A program made the position numbers and the translations under genes. From NCBI GenBank assembly GCA_024235795.1, contig JACKLR010000001.1:1116001-1180000 (forward strand): 64,000 bases of DNA. Direction: 5' to 3'. This DNA is from Burkholderiales bacterium (lineage in GTDB: Bacteria; Pseudomonadota; Gammaproteobacteria; Burkholderiales; Nitrosomonadaceae). This document shows, one piece after another, positions 1 to 10,389 of this stretch (its first letter is position 1; every line of letters begins with the position of its first letter). Below the pieces are notes generated by a model that did no database searches, was not told the origin of the DNA, and saw only the letters and a program-made list of their open reading frames with translations.

Positions 1-290
1 CCACGCGCAAAATGCTGCTGGCAGCACAAAATAGCGATTGGGATAAACTGATAAAGCTAGAACAGGAATGCAAACGATTAACAAATGAACTTAAAAACAA
101 TGAACCTGAATCGGTATTAAGTCACGAACTGCAACAAAAAAAATTAGAAATTATTCATCAAGTACTTGATGATGATGCGCAAATCAGATCAATCACTGAA
201 CCATGGATGGAAAAACTACAAGATATCCTCAGCACAACTGAGCGAAAGCGCAATCTACAACAAGCTTATGAAACAGTCAATTTCTATTAG
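1..290 (+). CDS. fliT: FliT-like flagellar chaperone, 5' truncated by window edge
   Basis: The frame is open to the first base, and the first ATG at 12 is probably internal, since FliT proteins normally have 15-30 more residues. The visible part is a short, charged, all-helical protein with the pattern 'AAQNSDWDKLIKLEQEC', which resembles the start of FliT/FlgN-type export chaperones. FliT binds the filament cap protein FliD in the cytoplasm and delivers it to the flagellar export gate. The fliK gene follows 70 bp downstream on the same strand, which supports a flagellar role. The assignment rests on context plus weak sequence pattern. Confidence 0.6.
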   Translation, partial: TRKMLLAAQNSDWDKLIKLEQECKRLTNELKNNEPESVLSHELQQKKLEIIHQVLDDDAQIRSITEPWMEKLQDILSTTERKRNLQQAYETVNFY

Positions 291-360
291 CTTAAAGTAG
301 CTTCTTGTTTGTTTTTATAGTATTGGCAAATAACGAGAAAGTTTTTGAAATAAAAAAGCT

Positions 361-1368
361 ATGATTCCTACTACTATAAAAACTGAACAAGTTTCACAAC
401 AATTATCAGAAAAAACAGTTACACCAGTCAAACCAGTCGTACCTGTTACACCAGTATCAACTGGAACCGATTCTAAAAGTACTTCACATGATTTTATTCA
501 AGGCCAAAAATACCAGGCCATTGTAGAAGGACGGCTTACCAATGGAAATTTCAACGTACTGATTTCAGGCAAACTATTCCAGATGCACCTGCCTGAAAAC
601 GTCAGGCCAGGTGATAAAATAGAACTTGAGTTTTTAACAGACCAACCAAGACTCAAATTTGCCCTCCAAGATGAAAGCGTCATTAATACATCAAAAAGGA
701 ATACTGTAATCAGCACAACAGGACAATTCCTGAATGTACTCTCTCAAGAGACAGAAAAGCGCACTCTAACGATTTCACCGTTTGACAAAACTTCAATAAT
801 TGCCGATTTATCGATAAAAAGCTCTGAATTACCATTGTTATTACAAAAAACAATACAACAGAGTGGTTTATTCTATGAATCCCATTTAGCAAAATGGATA
901 AATGGCAAACATACATTTGAAGCATTGCAGCAGGAGCCACAAGGTAAAATAAAAACAACACCATCTACAGTAGCCGCGACATCAACGTCGTCAATCCCTG
1001 TTAACGCACAAAGTTTGTCGCTTGTCCAGCAACAACTCATTGCCTTGGAAACCAATCATATCATCTGGAATGGGGAGATATGGAACGGACAACAAATACA
1101 ATGGGATATTTATGACGAAAACGCTACAGGCAAAGCTATCGAAGAAAATGCTTCATATCAGTGGAAAACAAAATTAACTATGACTTTGCCGGAACTCGGA
1201 AAAATTATCGTATCCATATCGCTCAAATTTCAGGAGATACAAGTCTCAATAGATACCGTAAGCAATCAAACGGCTCAATTGTTACAAACAAACCAAGCTC
1301 AACTCAAGGAAAGCATGCAAGAAGCGGGCCTTTCAGTTCAATCATTAGGGATACAACACAATGACTGA
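361..1368 (+). CDS. fliK: Flagellar hook-length control protein FliK
   Basis: A 335-residue protein with a Thr/Pro/Val-rich N-terminus, a middle region, and a C-terminal domain of about 85 residues that fits the Flg_hook domain (W-x-x-K-L-x-x-x-LPELG, then short beta strands and a Gln-rich tail). FliK measures hook length and switches the export gate from rod/hook to filament substrates. The start at 361 has no strong Shine-Dalgarno. The stop overlaps the next start by 8 bp, so translation of the FlhB-tail protein is probably coupled. That pairing makes functional sense, because FliK acts on FlhB. Confidence 0.8.
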   Translation: MIPTTIKTEQVSQQLSEKTVTPVKPVVPVTPVSTGTDSKSTSHDFIQGQKYQAIVEGRLTNGNFNVLISGKLFQMHLPENVRPGDKIELEFLTDQPRLKFALQDESVINTSKRNTVISTTGQFLNVLSQETEKRTLTISPFDKTSIIADLSIKSSELPLLLQKTIQQSGLFYESHLAKWINGKHTFEALQQEPQGKIKTTPSTVAATSTSSIPVNAQSLSLVQQQLIALETNHIIWNGEIWNGQQIQWDIYDENATGKAIEENASYQWKTKLTMTLPELGKIIVSISLKFQEIQVSIDTVSNQTAQLLQTNQAQLKESMQEAGLSVQSLGIQHND

Positions 1369-1645
1369 GAATGACGCGAATCTAAAGGCTGTTGCACTCG
1401 CATATCGTGAAGGTCAGGTTGCGCCCAAAGTAGTCGCCAAAGGACGCGGCCTGATCGCACAAGAAATTATTAATCGCGCCAAGGAATCGGGTATCTATGT
1501 GCATGAGTCGACCGAGTTGGTAGCATTACTCATGCAAGTAGATTTGGATGATAGAATTCCCCCGCAACTTTATATTGCGGTAGCTGAATTATTAGCCTGG
1601 CTTTACCGTTTGGAAAAGAATCAAAACAAGATTGCTTTAAAATAA
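1361..1645 (+). CDS. FlhB C-terminal-like protein (FlhB2/FlhX type)
   Basis: A 94-residue protein that corresponds only to the cytoplasmic C-terminal domain of FlhB/YscU export-switch proteins. It has the family pattern 'AVALAYREG...APKVVAKGRG', followed by helices and the segment 'VHESTELVALL'. The usual NPTH autocleavage motif is absent and there are no membrane helices. Such stand-alone tails occur beside fliK in many proteobacteria and are thought to interact with, or partly replace, the FlhB tail. It overlaps fliK by 8 bp. Confidence 0.8.
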   Translation: MTENDANLKAVALAYREGQVAPKVVAKGRGLIAQEIINRAKESGIYVHESTELVALLMQVDLDDRIPPQLYIAVAELLAWLYRLEKNQNKIALK

Positions 1646-1690
1646 GAACGTTATAAGATATAGTTGCTATCCAACCCGGAGACTTTAACA

Positions 1691-2470
1691 ATGGTTGAAT
1701 CAATTCACAATACTGAATCCTCAGACATCAAGAATTGCAACAATTCATCTCCGGATGAAATTGAAACTTGTCGTATTTATTCAAAAATAGAGGTATTTCA
1801 TATTCTTCAAGAAATCATGAAAAAGAATACGCTGGTCACACTCTATTTCGATCAAAGCAATCGCTTTATATTAACTTCCATAATTGGCATAGATAACAAT
1901 CAAGATGAAATGTTGATTGATTATGGTGTTGAACCAGAGATTAATGAATTGACCCTAAAATCTACAAATTTAACTTTCATCACCTCGCAAAACAGAATCA
2001 AAATTGAATTTACATGCAACCAAATTAGAAGAGCACATTATGAAAATCGTGATGTGTTCGCAGTTAAGCTACCTGAATCTTTGATTCGTATGCAAAGAAG
2101 AAGTTATTATCGTATACCTACCCCTATTACCAAACCCCTCAAATGCATCATTCCCATACCCCAAAAAGAAGTACCTTTCAAAGCAGAGATTACACTAATT
2201 GATATAAGCTGTGGCGGCATTGGCGTCATCGATCATCATCCAGTAATCAGCTTTGAACCAGGAATCATTTATCATGATTGTCAAATCAACTTACCCGGAT
2301 TTGGAAGCATTACTGCAACCATTGAGGTAAAAACCACTTACGAGATAACGCTTAAAAATGGTCAGCTATGTAAACGAGCTGGCTGCCAATTTATTGATCT
2401 TCCAACTGGAATGGAAACAACGATGCGACGTTTTATTACCAAACAGGAACAAACAAGAATAGCGCCCTGA
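1691..2470 (+). CDS. YcgR-like flagellar brake protein (PilZ domain)
   Basis: A 259-residue protein with an N-terminal YcgR-type domain (about residues 30-130) and a C-terminal PilZ domain. The cyclic-di-GMP motifs are visible: the 'RRSYYR' arginine cluster near residue 140 and 'DISCGGIG' (D-x-S-x-x-G) about 40 residues on. On binding c-di-GMP such proteins slow the flagellar motor. A TTG 27 bases upstream is in frame, but ATG 1691 has a GGAG 10 bases before it and is preferred. The gene sits between the flagellar cluster and a giant RTX protein, consistent with a motile-to-sessile switch. Confidence 0.8.
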   Translation: MVESIHNTESSDIKNCNNSSPDEIETCRIYSKIEVFHILQEIMKKNTLVTLYFDQSNRFILTSIIGIDNNQDEMLIDYGVEPEINELTLKSTNLTFITSQNRIKIEFTCNQIRRAHYENRDVFAVKLPESLIRMQRRSYYRIPTPITKPLKCIIPIPQKEVPFKAEITLIDISCGGIGVIDHHPVISFEPGIIYHDCQINLPGFGSITATIEVKTTYEITLKNGQLCKRAGCQFIDLPTGMETTMRRFITKQEQTRIAP

Positions 2471-2562
2471 TTTATATTCCTCAGGCACGAGTCATGTAGC
2501 TGATCAAGAAGCGTTTACCAGTCCCAAAAAATTCTTTGCAGGTAATCTACTTGAGGTAATAA

Positions 2563-5500
2563 ATGGTTAAATCAGACAAAAACGCAAGCACCGGAACCCT
2601 AGAGAATCACAATTCAGCTGATATCCAATCGAAACCAAAAGAAATTGTTTTTATCGATCAAAGCATCGATGATTATCAAATGCTGATTGATAACGTCAGG
2701 TCTGACATCACTGTTCACCTTCTGAATGCTCAACAAGACGGAATATTACAGCTTACGAAAATCCTCCAGCAATATACCAATCTTGATGCACTCCATATTA
2801 TTTCACATGGTAATGCAGGCTATATCACATTAGGCAACAGTGTTTTATCAACAGCCACGTTGAAAGAATATCAGCAGCAACTTTTCTCATGGCAGGCAGC
2901 GTTCAAATACAATGCGGATATTCTCCTTTATGGCTGCAATGTAGGAAAAAATTCATCAGGTCAATACTTTATCCAACAGTTAGCATCGCTTACTGGCGCA
3001 AATATAGCCGCATCTAGCTGCTTAACTGGCAACAAAGAATTTGGCGGCAACTGGACACTCGATATTATCACCGGCAACCGTGTACCTGAAATCGCGTTTC
3101 ATGAAGAAAACCTCGAGTATTTCAGCACCACGCTCGCCTCAAATACCCTGGACTTCACCAACGACACAGTTTCAAATTTTGTTACCGCAACGCACCCGAC
3201 AACCGACTTTGGCACCATCAACTTAAAAATTGTTAATAATATCAATTCAACTGGAATTGCAAATGGATCATTGACTCTCGCTTTAACCGGATCAATCAAC
3301 GATACATTTAATGATTTTTTCTACGGTGGTACAGACGGCGAATATCTTGTTATTTATACTGACGGCCGCGAAGTTGATTTTCAGTCCATCGGTTTTGGCA
3401 GCAGTAACAGCTCAACTTATACCAGTTTAACGGTTTACGCCTATAGAAACGGCACCCTGCTGGGCAATCAGGTTTTCAGTCCTTCGGGAGCCAACTTCCC
3501 CAACGACAATGTCAATACTGAAACAGTTACCTTTACCGACAGTATTTTTGACAATTCAGATGAAATACGTCTGATCGGCGTCGACGGCGCGAACGTAGAC
3601 GTTGTCAATACATTAATTGATAACATAGTCATTGCAGATCCTGTTACCGGGCCAACAATCACCTCGGCAACATACAATGCCGGCACCAACACGCTGGTGG
3701 TGACCGGAACCGGCATGACTGCAACTGGCGGCGCAGTAAATGATATTGACGTGTCCAAGCTGACACTTACGGGAGAAGGTGGCAACACATACACACTGAC
3801 CTCGTCGAATGTTGAAATTGATTCAGCCATCCAATTTACAGTAGCACTGAATGCAGGAGATCAACTCAGCATTGAAGGATTGTTAAATAAAAACGGCACT
3901 GCGTCTGTCGATGCAACAACCTATAATATCGCTGCCGCCGCAGACTGGAACCCTTCTCAGGCAGGCAATGCTGACACAACTGGCAGTATCACGGTCAGTA
4001 ATGTTCAGACACCCACAATTTCGTCGGCAACATACGACGCCAGCACCGGCAGTCTCGTTATCACTGGTACTAATCTGGTTAAAGCTGCGGGGGCCGCCAA
4101 TGACATTACCGCCAACAAATTTACCTTGACTGGCGAAGGCGGCGGCACCTATACATTAACGGATACATCCAATGTCGAAATTACCTCTGCAACGCAATTT
4201 AGCCTTACGTTGAGCGCCACCGACAAAGCTGCAATTAACCAGATCATCAACAAGAACGGCACCAGTTCCACAGGTGGCACACCGTATAATCTGGCGGCTG
4301 CCGACGACTGGAACACGGTCATCGGCAATTCCGATATTGCCGATGGAGCAGGTAATGGCATCACCGTTAGCAATGTAGTTGCACCGACGATTACCAGTGC
4401 AACTTACGACTATTCCACCAATATACTGACAGTCACTGGTACCGGTTTCCTGAAAAACTCGGGTGCAGCCAACGACATCGATGTTTCCAAATTTACCTTT
4501 ACCGGCGATGGTGGCGCAACCTACACACTGACCAGCGCTACCGATATAGAAATCACTTCTGCAACCGAATTCTCCGTGACTTTAAGTGACGCTGACTTAA
4601 TCAACGTGGAAGCGCTGCTCAACAACGATGGCACCACCTCGGCAACTAGCACCACAACCTACAATCTGGCAGCGACTGAAGACTGGGCGGCAGGCGCAGA
4701 CAGCGCGGTCAATGTGGCCGATACGACCGGCAATGGTATCACCGTATCCAACTATGCCGTGCCCACAATCACTTCGACTACTTATGACGCCAGCACGGGA
4801 CAACTGGTAATAACCGGCACCAATTTTGTCAACAAATCCGGCGCAACCAATGACATTGACGTTTCTCTGTTCACATTCACCGGTCAAGGTGGAAATACCT
4901 ATACACTGACCGACACCAGCGACGTGGAGATTACTTCAGCCACGACTGCAGTCGTTACCCTAAGCGCTAGTGATTCGCTCAACATCAATGGATTATTGAA
5001 TAAAAATGGTACGAGTTCTGTCGGCGCAACAACCTACAATCTGGCGGCAGCGGAAGACTGGATGCAGGGGGCACCGAGTGCCAACACCATCGCCGATTTA
5101 ACGGGTAATGGCATTACCGTCAGCAACGTACAGTCCCCAACCATTACCTCCGCCACTTACGACGCAAGTACCGGCAGTCTTGTCGTCAGTGGCAGCAATC
5201 TGATCAAAGCCGCTGGCGCTACGAATGATATTGATGCTTCCACTCTGACCTTCACTGGCGAAGGCGGCACGACTTATACTCTGACCGATACCAGCGATGT
5301 GGAAATTACGTCCGCGACCTCGTTTACAGTCGCTTTGTCCGGCACGGATAAAGCGGCAATCAACCAGATTCTGAATAAGAATGGCACCAGCTCAACCAGT
5401 GGCACAACGTTTAATCTGGCGGCTGCCGACGACTGGAACACGGTGATTGGCAATGCCGACATATCCGATGCCACGAATGCTATCACTGTCAGTAATGTGG

Positions 5501-8500
5501 CAGCGCCCACCATTACCAACGCGACTTATAATTATTCAACCAATGCATTGGTGGTTACCGGAACCGGTTTTCTGAAACTAACCGGCGCAACCAATGACAT
5601 CGATATTTCCAAACTGACATTCACCGGCGAAGGCGGAGCGACTTACACGCTGACCAGTGCCTCTGACGTGGAAATAGACTCTAGTACTCAATTTACCGTC
5701 ACGTTAAGCGGCGCAGATCTGACCAACGTGGAAACGTTGCTCAACAAGGATGGCACCAGTTCATCGGACAGCACCACTTATAACTTGGCAGCGGCTGAAG
5801 ACTGGGCAGCAGGCGCAGACGCTGCGGTAAACGTTGCCGACCCTACCGGGAACGCGATTACAGTCAGCAACTATGCCGCACCCACAATCACCTCGGCAAC
5901 TTACGATGTCAGCACTGGTCAGCTTGTTATTACCGGCACCAATTTTGTCAATCAATCCGGTGCAGCGAATGACCTCGATGCCTCATTGCTGACGATCACA
6001 GGAGACTGGGGAAGCTATACGCTGACGGACACCAGCGATGTCGACATCACTTCAGCAACTTCGGCAACACTAACCTTGAGCACAACCGACCAGCTTAATG
6101 TTAATGGTTTGCTCAACAAAAACGGCACCACATCGGGTGGCGCAGTCACCTACAATCTGGCCGCCGCGGATAACTGGATGCCAGGCGCACCTGCAGCAGA
6201 TGATATCAGCGATACGACCGGAAACGGCATTACCGTCAGCAATGTTCAAACACCAACGGTCACCTCAGCAACTTATGATTCTGATACCGGGATTCTGCAA
6301 GTCACAGGAACGAACCTGTTCAATAAAATTGGTGCAACCAATGACATCGACATTTCCACGCTGACTTTTACAGGCGGTGTTGCAAATACGACGTATACAC
6401 TAGCCAGTACCTCCGACGTAGAAATCACTTCAGCCACCGCCTTCTCAATAATTTTATCCGGTGCAGACAAAACCAATGTAGATGCTTTATTGGATCAGAT
6501 TGGCACTGTTTCATCGGGCGGATCAACCTATAACCTGGCCACAGCCGATGACTGGCTGACCGCAGCCGATGCAGCAGCCAATATTGCGGATGCTACGGCT
6601 GCGATCACGGTATCCATCAATCCAAAGATAACATCAGCCACCTATAACGCCGTTACTGGTGTTCTGGTTGTCACCGGCACCAATATTCAGGCCAACGGGG
6701 GTGGGGCCGATATCGATGTTTCCACGCTAACCTTTACAGGTGAAGGTGGCGTAACTTACACATTAACAGATTCATCGGATGTAGAAAGGGATTCCACTAC
6801 GCAATTCACGGTAACGCTCAGCGCAACGGACAAAGCGGCGATCAATCAAATTGTCAACAAAGACGGCGCTTCATCCACTGGCGGCACAACCTACAATCTG
6901 GCCGCAGCCGATGACTGGAATACCAATGTAACAGCAGGAGATACTTCTGATCTGACTGGCAATGGCATAACCGCAAGCAACGTGGCTTCACCCACAATCA
7001 CCTCAGCAACCTACAACGCCAGCACCGGCGCCCTGACAGTCACAGGCACCGGCTTATTGAAAATCAACGGTGGCGCCAATGATGTAGTAGCCAATAAATT
7101 CACTTTTACCGGTGAAGGCGGCAGTACCTATACCCTGACTGACACCACTGATGTGGACATCGCTTCCGGCACAGCCTTTACACTGACATTGAGCGCAACC
7201 GACAAAGCTGCGGTCAATCAAATCATCAACAAGAACGGCACCTCATCAACCGGCGGAACCACCTACAATCTCGCCGCAGCGGAAGACTGGGCGGCCGGGG
7301 CGGATGCTGCTGTCAATGTCGTCGACGCGACCGGCAATGGCATTACGGTCAGCAATGTTGCCACGCCGACTATCTCCTCAGCAACATACAATACCGGCAC
7401 CGGCGCATTGGCTGTCACTGGAACCGATTTAGTCAATCTGACGGGCGCAACTAATGACATTGACGCCAGCCTGTTTACGTTTACCGGTCTGGGTGGCGGT
7501 ACCTACACATTAACCGATACCACCGATGTCGATATCACTTCTTCAACCGCATTCACTTTGGCGCTTAGCGCTACAGATAAAGCCGCAGTTAATGCGCTGC
7601 TCGATGCCAACGGTACTACAGCTAGTGACACAACAACCTATAACCTTGCCGCCGCTGAAGACTGGGCTGTCGGAGCAGATGCAGCTATAAACGTAGTTGA
7701 CGCGGCAGGCAATGGCATTACCGTAACAGTTGTGTCACCACCGTCCGGCGGCGGAGGAGGCGGAACAACCACTGAAACGCCAATCGTAACAACAGAAACA
7801 GTCGACGGTGTTACCGTCAGCGAACAAACGGAAACAGACCGGTCGACGACGTTAACCGTACCGATTGTCGATAGTACACGCATTGACGACCCGGATACAC
7901 TGTCCAAAGCGCATGCGGATATTCCCATCTTGACCAATGATTCAGGTGATCCGATTCTGATGGTAAGTTTACCAACGGGCGTTGGCCTTACCGTCAACGG
8001 CCAGGCCGAGTCTTTGAGCACGCAGGACGCCATCAACGATCTGATTCAGCGTATCGAACAGGCAATAACCACTGACAGCGATGCGTTACAGGAAATGACC
8101 GTTCATGGTCAGGAATTTATCGCTTCACTGACGGCAGATGAAATCGTTTCTGTCCAGACAATCACGCCCGTGATCAGCGACACGAATCCGCCCGGCCAGC
8201 CGATTATCATTGCCGGCTCAGCCATTCCCGGTGACGGCAAGCTCGCGCTGATTATTGACACGAGCGACCTGCCCGCCGGCACCATTATTCAACTCGACAA
8301 TGTCGCGTTTGCGGCGATTACCGGCGCAGTGCGCGTCGTAGGCGGCGCGGGTGAAAACTTTGCTGTGGGTGATGATCAGAATCAGTTCATCGTTCTGGGC
8401 GCAGACGACGATATTTTATTCGGCGGCGGTGGCAATGACACCATCGGCAGTCTTGGTGGAAACGATCAGACACACGGCGATGATGGCGATGACGTTGTTT

Positions 8501-9543
8501 ACGGCGGTGCCGGCCATGACATTTTGGCAGGTGGCGCCGGAAACGATGCGCTCAACGGTGGACTGGGTTTCGATATTGCGGTACAGGCAGGCCAATTATC
8601 CGATTATGAGATACAGATTGACGGCAATCATGTCGTCCTTACCCATAATGACGGCGCAGTGGACGTGCTGACCGATATCGAATTGATTCAGTTCGAAACC
8701 GGCCCGAATCTGGCGGTCGCACATTCTGACAACGAAGCAGTAGCGCACCATCTGGTCAAAACCTGGCTTGGCCGGGAACTGACAACTGCGGAAGGCAATG
8801 CCATACAAAACTGGCCGGGAACGGATGTAAGTCGCATAGTCGACGTTTTTCTAAACCTTCCTGAAGCCGCCGGTCTGCAGCAGAAGACCGTTGATGAACT
8901 GCTTGCCGGACTAAACGATAATCCCGATATTTTACGCCTGGATAGTGTGCGCAACCTGACTGGCGGCAACAGTGACGATAAAGGCTATCTGCCGTTGGGA
9001 CTGGCGCTGAATGTGGACAGCGGCAGCGGACACGATGTCCTCAAAATGCATGGCGGCCGCGAAGCTGTTCATCTTGAACAGATCAACAATAGCGTTGAGA
9101 TTACGCGGCTTGAGGACGGCGCCATGCTCAGTCTCAGAAACGCGGAAATGATCGCGTTTGACAGCGGCGAGAATGTTTTGCTTGCACACAATCAGGTGGA
9201 AGGCATACTCGGCCGATTGTTCCAGACTTTCTTTGACCGCGATGCCACCATCGGCGAATGGCAGCTTGGACGCAGCGCCATCGCTGATCACATCAATCCC
9301 GAAATCATTCTCGACTGGTTCCAAAACAACTCGAGTCTGAATGATCTGGGCAACACCGATTACATTCAGGCGCTCTACAGCCAGACGCTCGGCAGATCGG
9401 CCACAGAAGCCGAATTGAATCAGCAGCAATTACGGCTCGAAAACGGTGAAATCACGCGCGAATGGCTTGCGGTGGATATCGCCAACAGCAACGAAGCCGT
9501 AGCCATCATCGGCAGCGTATTGCTGCTGGATGGCGGTGTGTAA
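2563..9543 (+). CDS. Giant DUF4347 / repeat / RTX / DUF4214 protein
   Basis: A 2326-residue acidic protein. ATG 2563 has GAGG 7 bases upstream. In order: a DUF4347 domain (about residues 28-175, with 'HIISHGNAG' and 'ILLYGCNVG'); a spacer; eleven tandem ~124-residue beta-rich repeats (about 364-1724); a poly-Gly linker; RTX nonapeptides of the GGxGxDxxx kind (about 1925-2003), which bind calcium; and two DUF4214-type helical modules, the last ending at the C-terminus. There is no Sec signal peptide, so type I secretion is expected, but no T1SS genes are in the window. It is probably a surface adhesin or matrix protein. No enzyme domain was recognised. Confidence 0.85.
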   Translation: MVKSDKNASTGTLENHNSADIQSKPKEIVFIDQSIDDYQMLIDNVRSDITVHLLNAQQDGILQLTKILQQYTNLDALHIISHGNAGYITLGNSVLSTATLKEYQQQLFSWQAAFKYNADILLYGCNVGKNSSGQYFIQQLASLTGANIAASSCLTGNKEFGGNWTLDIITGNRVPEIAFHEENLEYFSTTLASNTLDFTNDTVSNFVTATHPTTDFGTINLKIVNNINSTGIANGSLTLALTGSINDTFNDFFYGGTDGEYLVIYTDGREVDFQSIGFGSSNSSTYTSLTVYAYRNGTLLGNQVFSPSGANFPNDNVNTETVTFTDSIFDNSDEIRLIGVDGANVDVVNTLIDNIVIADPVTGPTITSATYNAGTNTLVVTGTGMTATGGAVNDIDVSKLTLTGEGGNTYTLTSSNVEIDSAIQFTVALNAGDQLSIEGLLNKNGTASVDATTYNIAAAADWNPSQAGNADTTGSITVSNVQTPTISSATYDASTGSLVITGTNLVKAAGAANDITANKFTLTGEGGGTYTLTDTSNVEITSATQFSLTLSATDKAAINQIINKNGTSSTGGTPYNLAAADDWNTVIGNSDIADGAGNGITVSNVVAPTITSATYDYSTNILTVTGTGFLKNSGAANDIDVSKFTFTGDGGATYTLTSATDIEITSATEFSVTLSDADLINVEALLNNDGTTSATSTTTYNLAATEDWAAGADSAVNVADTTGNGITVSNYAVPTITSTTYDASTGQLVITGTNFVNKSGATNDIDVSLFTFTGQGGNTYTLTDTSDVEITSATTAVVTLSASDSLNINGLLNKNGTSSVGATTYNLAAAEDWMQGAPSANTIADLTGNGITVSNVQSPTITSATYDASTGSLVVSGSNLIKAAGATNDIDASTLTFTGEGGTTYTLTDTSDVEITSATSFTVALSGTDKAAINQILNKNGTSSTSGTTFNLAAADDWNTVIGNADISDATNAITVSNVAAPTITNATYNYSTNALVVTGTGFLKLTGATNDIDISKLTFTGEGGATYTLTSASDVEIDSSTQFTVTLSGADLTNVETLLNKDGTSSSDSTTYNLAAAEDWAAGADAAVNVADPTGNAITVSNYAAPTITSATYDVSTGQLVITGTNFVNQSGAANDLDASLLTITGDWGSYTLTDTSDVDITSATSATLTLSTTDQLNVNGLLNKNGTTSGGAVTYNLAAADNWMPGAPAADDISDTTGNGITVSNVQTPTVTSATYDSDTGILQVTGTNLFNKIGATNDIDISTLTFTGGVANTTYTLASTSDVEITSATAFSIILSGADKTNVDALLDQIGTVSSGGSTYNLATADDWLTAADAAANIADATAAITVSINPKITSATYNAVTGVLVVTGTNIQANGGGADIDVSTLTFTGEGGVTYTLTDSSDVERDSTTQFTVTLSATDKAAINQIVNKDGASSTGGTTYNLAAADDWNTNVTAGDTSDLTGNGITASNVASPTITSATYNASTGALTVTGTGLLKINGGANDVVANKFTFTGEGGSTYTLTDTTDVDIASGTAFTLTLSATDKAAVNQIINKNGTSSTGGTTYNLAAAEDWAAGADAAVNVVDATGNGITVSNVATPTISSATYNTGTGALAVTGTDLVNLTGATNDIDASLFTFTGLGGGTYTLTDTTDVDITSSTAFTLALSATDKAAVNALLDANGTTASDTTTYNLAAAEDWAVGADAAINVVDAAGNGITVTVVSPPSGGGGGGTTTETPIVTTETVDGVTVSEQTETDRSTTLTVPIVDSTRIDDPDTLSKAHADIPILTNDSGDPILMVSLPTGVGLTVNGQAESLSTQDAINDLIQRIEQAITTDSDALQEMTVHGQEFIASLTADEIVSVQTITPVISDTNPPGQPIIIAGSAIPGDGKLALIIDTSDLPAGTIIQLDNVAFAAITGAVRVVGGAGENFAVGDDQNQFIVLGADDDILFGGGGNDTIGSLGGNDQTHGDDGDDVVYGGAGHDILAGGAGNDALNGGLGFDIAVQAGQLSDYEIQIDGNHVVLTHNDGAVDVLTDIELIQFETGPNLAVAHSDNEAVAHHLVKTWLGRELTTAEGNAIQNWPGTDVSRIVDVFLNLPEAAGLQQKTVDELLAGLNDNPDILRLDSVRNLTGGNSDDKGYLPLGLALNVDSGSGHDVLKMHGGREAVHLEQINNSVEITRLEDGAMLSLRNAEMIAFDSGENVLLAHNQVEGILGRLFQTFFDRDATIGEWQLGRSAIADHINPEIILDWFQNNSSLNDLGNTDYIQALYSQTLGRSATEAELNQQQLRLENGEITREWLAVDIANSNEAVAIIGSVLLLDGGV
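3652..7735 (+). repeat. Eleven ~370 bp in-gene tandem repeats
   Basis: Repeats start near 3652, 4012, 4384, 4759, 5137, 5506, 5881, 6253, 6622, 6991 and 7366. Each encodes about 124 residues opening with P-T-I-T-S-A-T-Y, then a G-T-G/N turn, 'ANDID', 'FTGEGG-TYTLT', 'VEITSAT', an 'NKNGT' turn and 'YNLAAAEDW'. Units 3 and 6, and units 4 and 7, look closest to each other, suggesting duplication in blocks of three. Confidence 0.9.
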
Positions 9544-9702
9544 ACTGATTTTGATCGTTTACAGTGGATGACGCTACGCTCGTCAACCCTACAGCTCGCA
9601 ACGTGGCAAGACACCGAATGATAAAAGTAGCCACCGTGGATCACGCGGTGAACACTTGTTTTACGCCTGTAGTTATGAACCTGTAGTGGTGAAACAAATC
9701 GT

Positions 9703-10389
9703 TTAGGCTAGCATGCCATCAACCAACCGGATTCGGCGCGAACAGCGTTGGGATAATTGTTCATCGTGCGTCACTAATACTAAAGTAGTACCATGTTCAC
9801 GATTCAGTTCGAACATCAGTTCGATAATCTGCTTACCCGTAGCTGAATCAAGATTGCCAGTGGGTTCGTCTGCAAGCAGCAACTTGGGATCTGTGGCAAA
9901 GGCGCGCGCGATGGCAACGCGTTGCTGTTCACCGCCTGAAAGTTGTTTGGGGTAATGGTGCAAACGCAATTCAAGACCGACGCGTTCCAACAGTTTCCGG
10001 GCTGTTGCACCGGCGGAACTGTTACCGGATAGCTCCAACGGCAACATCACATTTTCTATTGCGGTCAATGCGGGAAGCAGTTGAAACGATTGAAAGACAA
10101 AACCCAGGCTTTTTCCACGCAAGGCCGCCCTGCTGTCTTCGTCAAGGGCAAAAATATCCGTCCCATCCAGATGAACTTTACCTGAAGTCGGAGTATCCAA
10201 TCCAGCAAGCAGGCCTAACAAGGTTGATTTGCCTGAACCTGACGCACCGATGATTGCAATTGCTTCACCGGAATTCACTTCGAGGTTAATGTCTCTTAAA
10301 ATAGTCAGTTCATCATCACCGGTGCTTACGCGTTTGGTGAGCGCATTTGTCCACAGAATCGGTTTTTTTACAGAATTACTTACAACCAT
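9703..10389 (-). CDS. ybbA: ABC transporter ATP-binding protein, LolD/YbbA type
   Basis: A 228-residue ATPase. It has Walker A 'GASGSGKST', a Q-loop 'FVFQSFQLLP', the signature 'LSGGEQQRVAIARA', Walker B 'LLLADEPTGNLD' and a switch His in 'LVTHD'. This composition matches the MacB/LolD/YbbA group, which powers extraction of substrates from the inner membrane rather than uptake. The frame opens 96 bp further upstream, but ATG 10389 fits family length and avoids overlapping most of tesA's signal peptide. Its start codon overlaps that of divergent tesA. The usual permease partner (YbbP) is not next to it. Confidence 0.85.
   Translation of the reverse strand: MVVSNSVKKPILWTNALTKRVSTGDDELTILRDINLEVNSGEAIAIIGASGSGKSTLLGLLAGLDTPTSGKVHLDGTDIFALDEDSRAALRGKSLGFVFQSFQLLPALTAIENVMLPLELSGNSSAGATARKLLERVGLELRLHHYPKQLSGGEQQRVAIARAFATDPKLLLADEPTGNLDSATGKQIIELMFELNREHGTTLVLVTHDEQLSQRCSRRIRLVDGMLA

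Noticed and set aside
7638..8036. 132-codon minus-strand frame inside the RTX gene
   Set aside because: It is a shadow produced by the repetitive coding sequence; several similar shadows recur at the repeat period.
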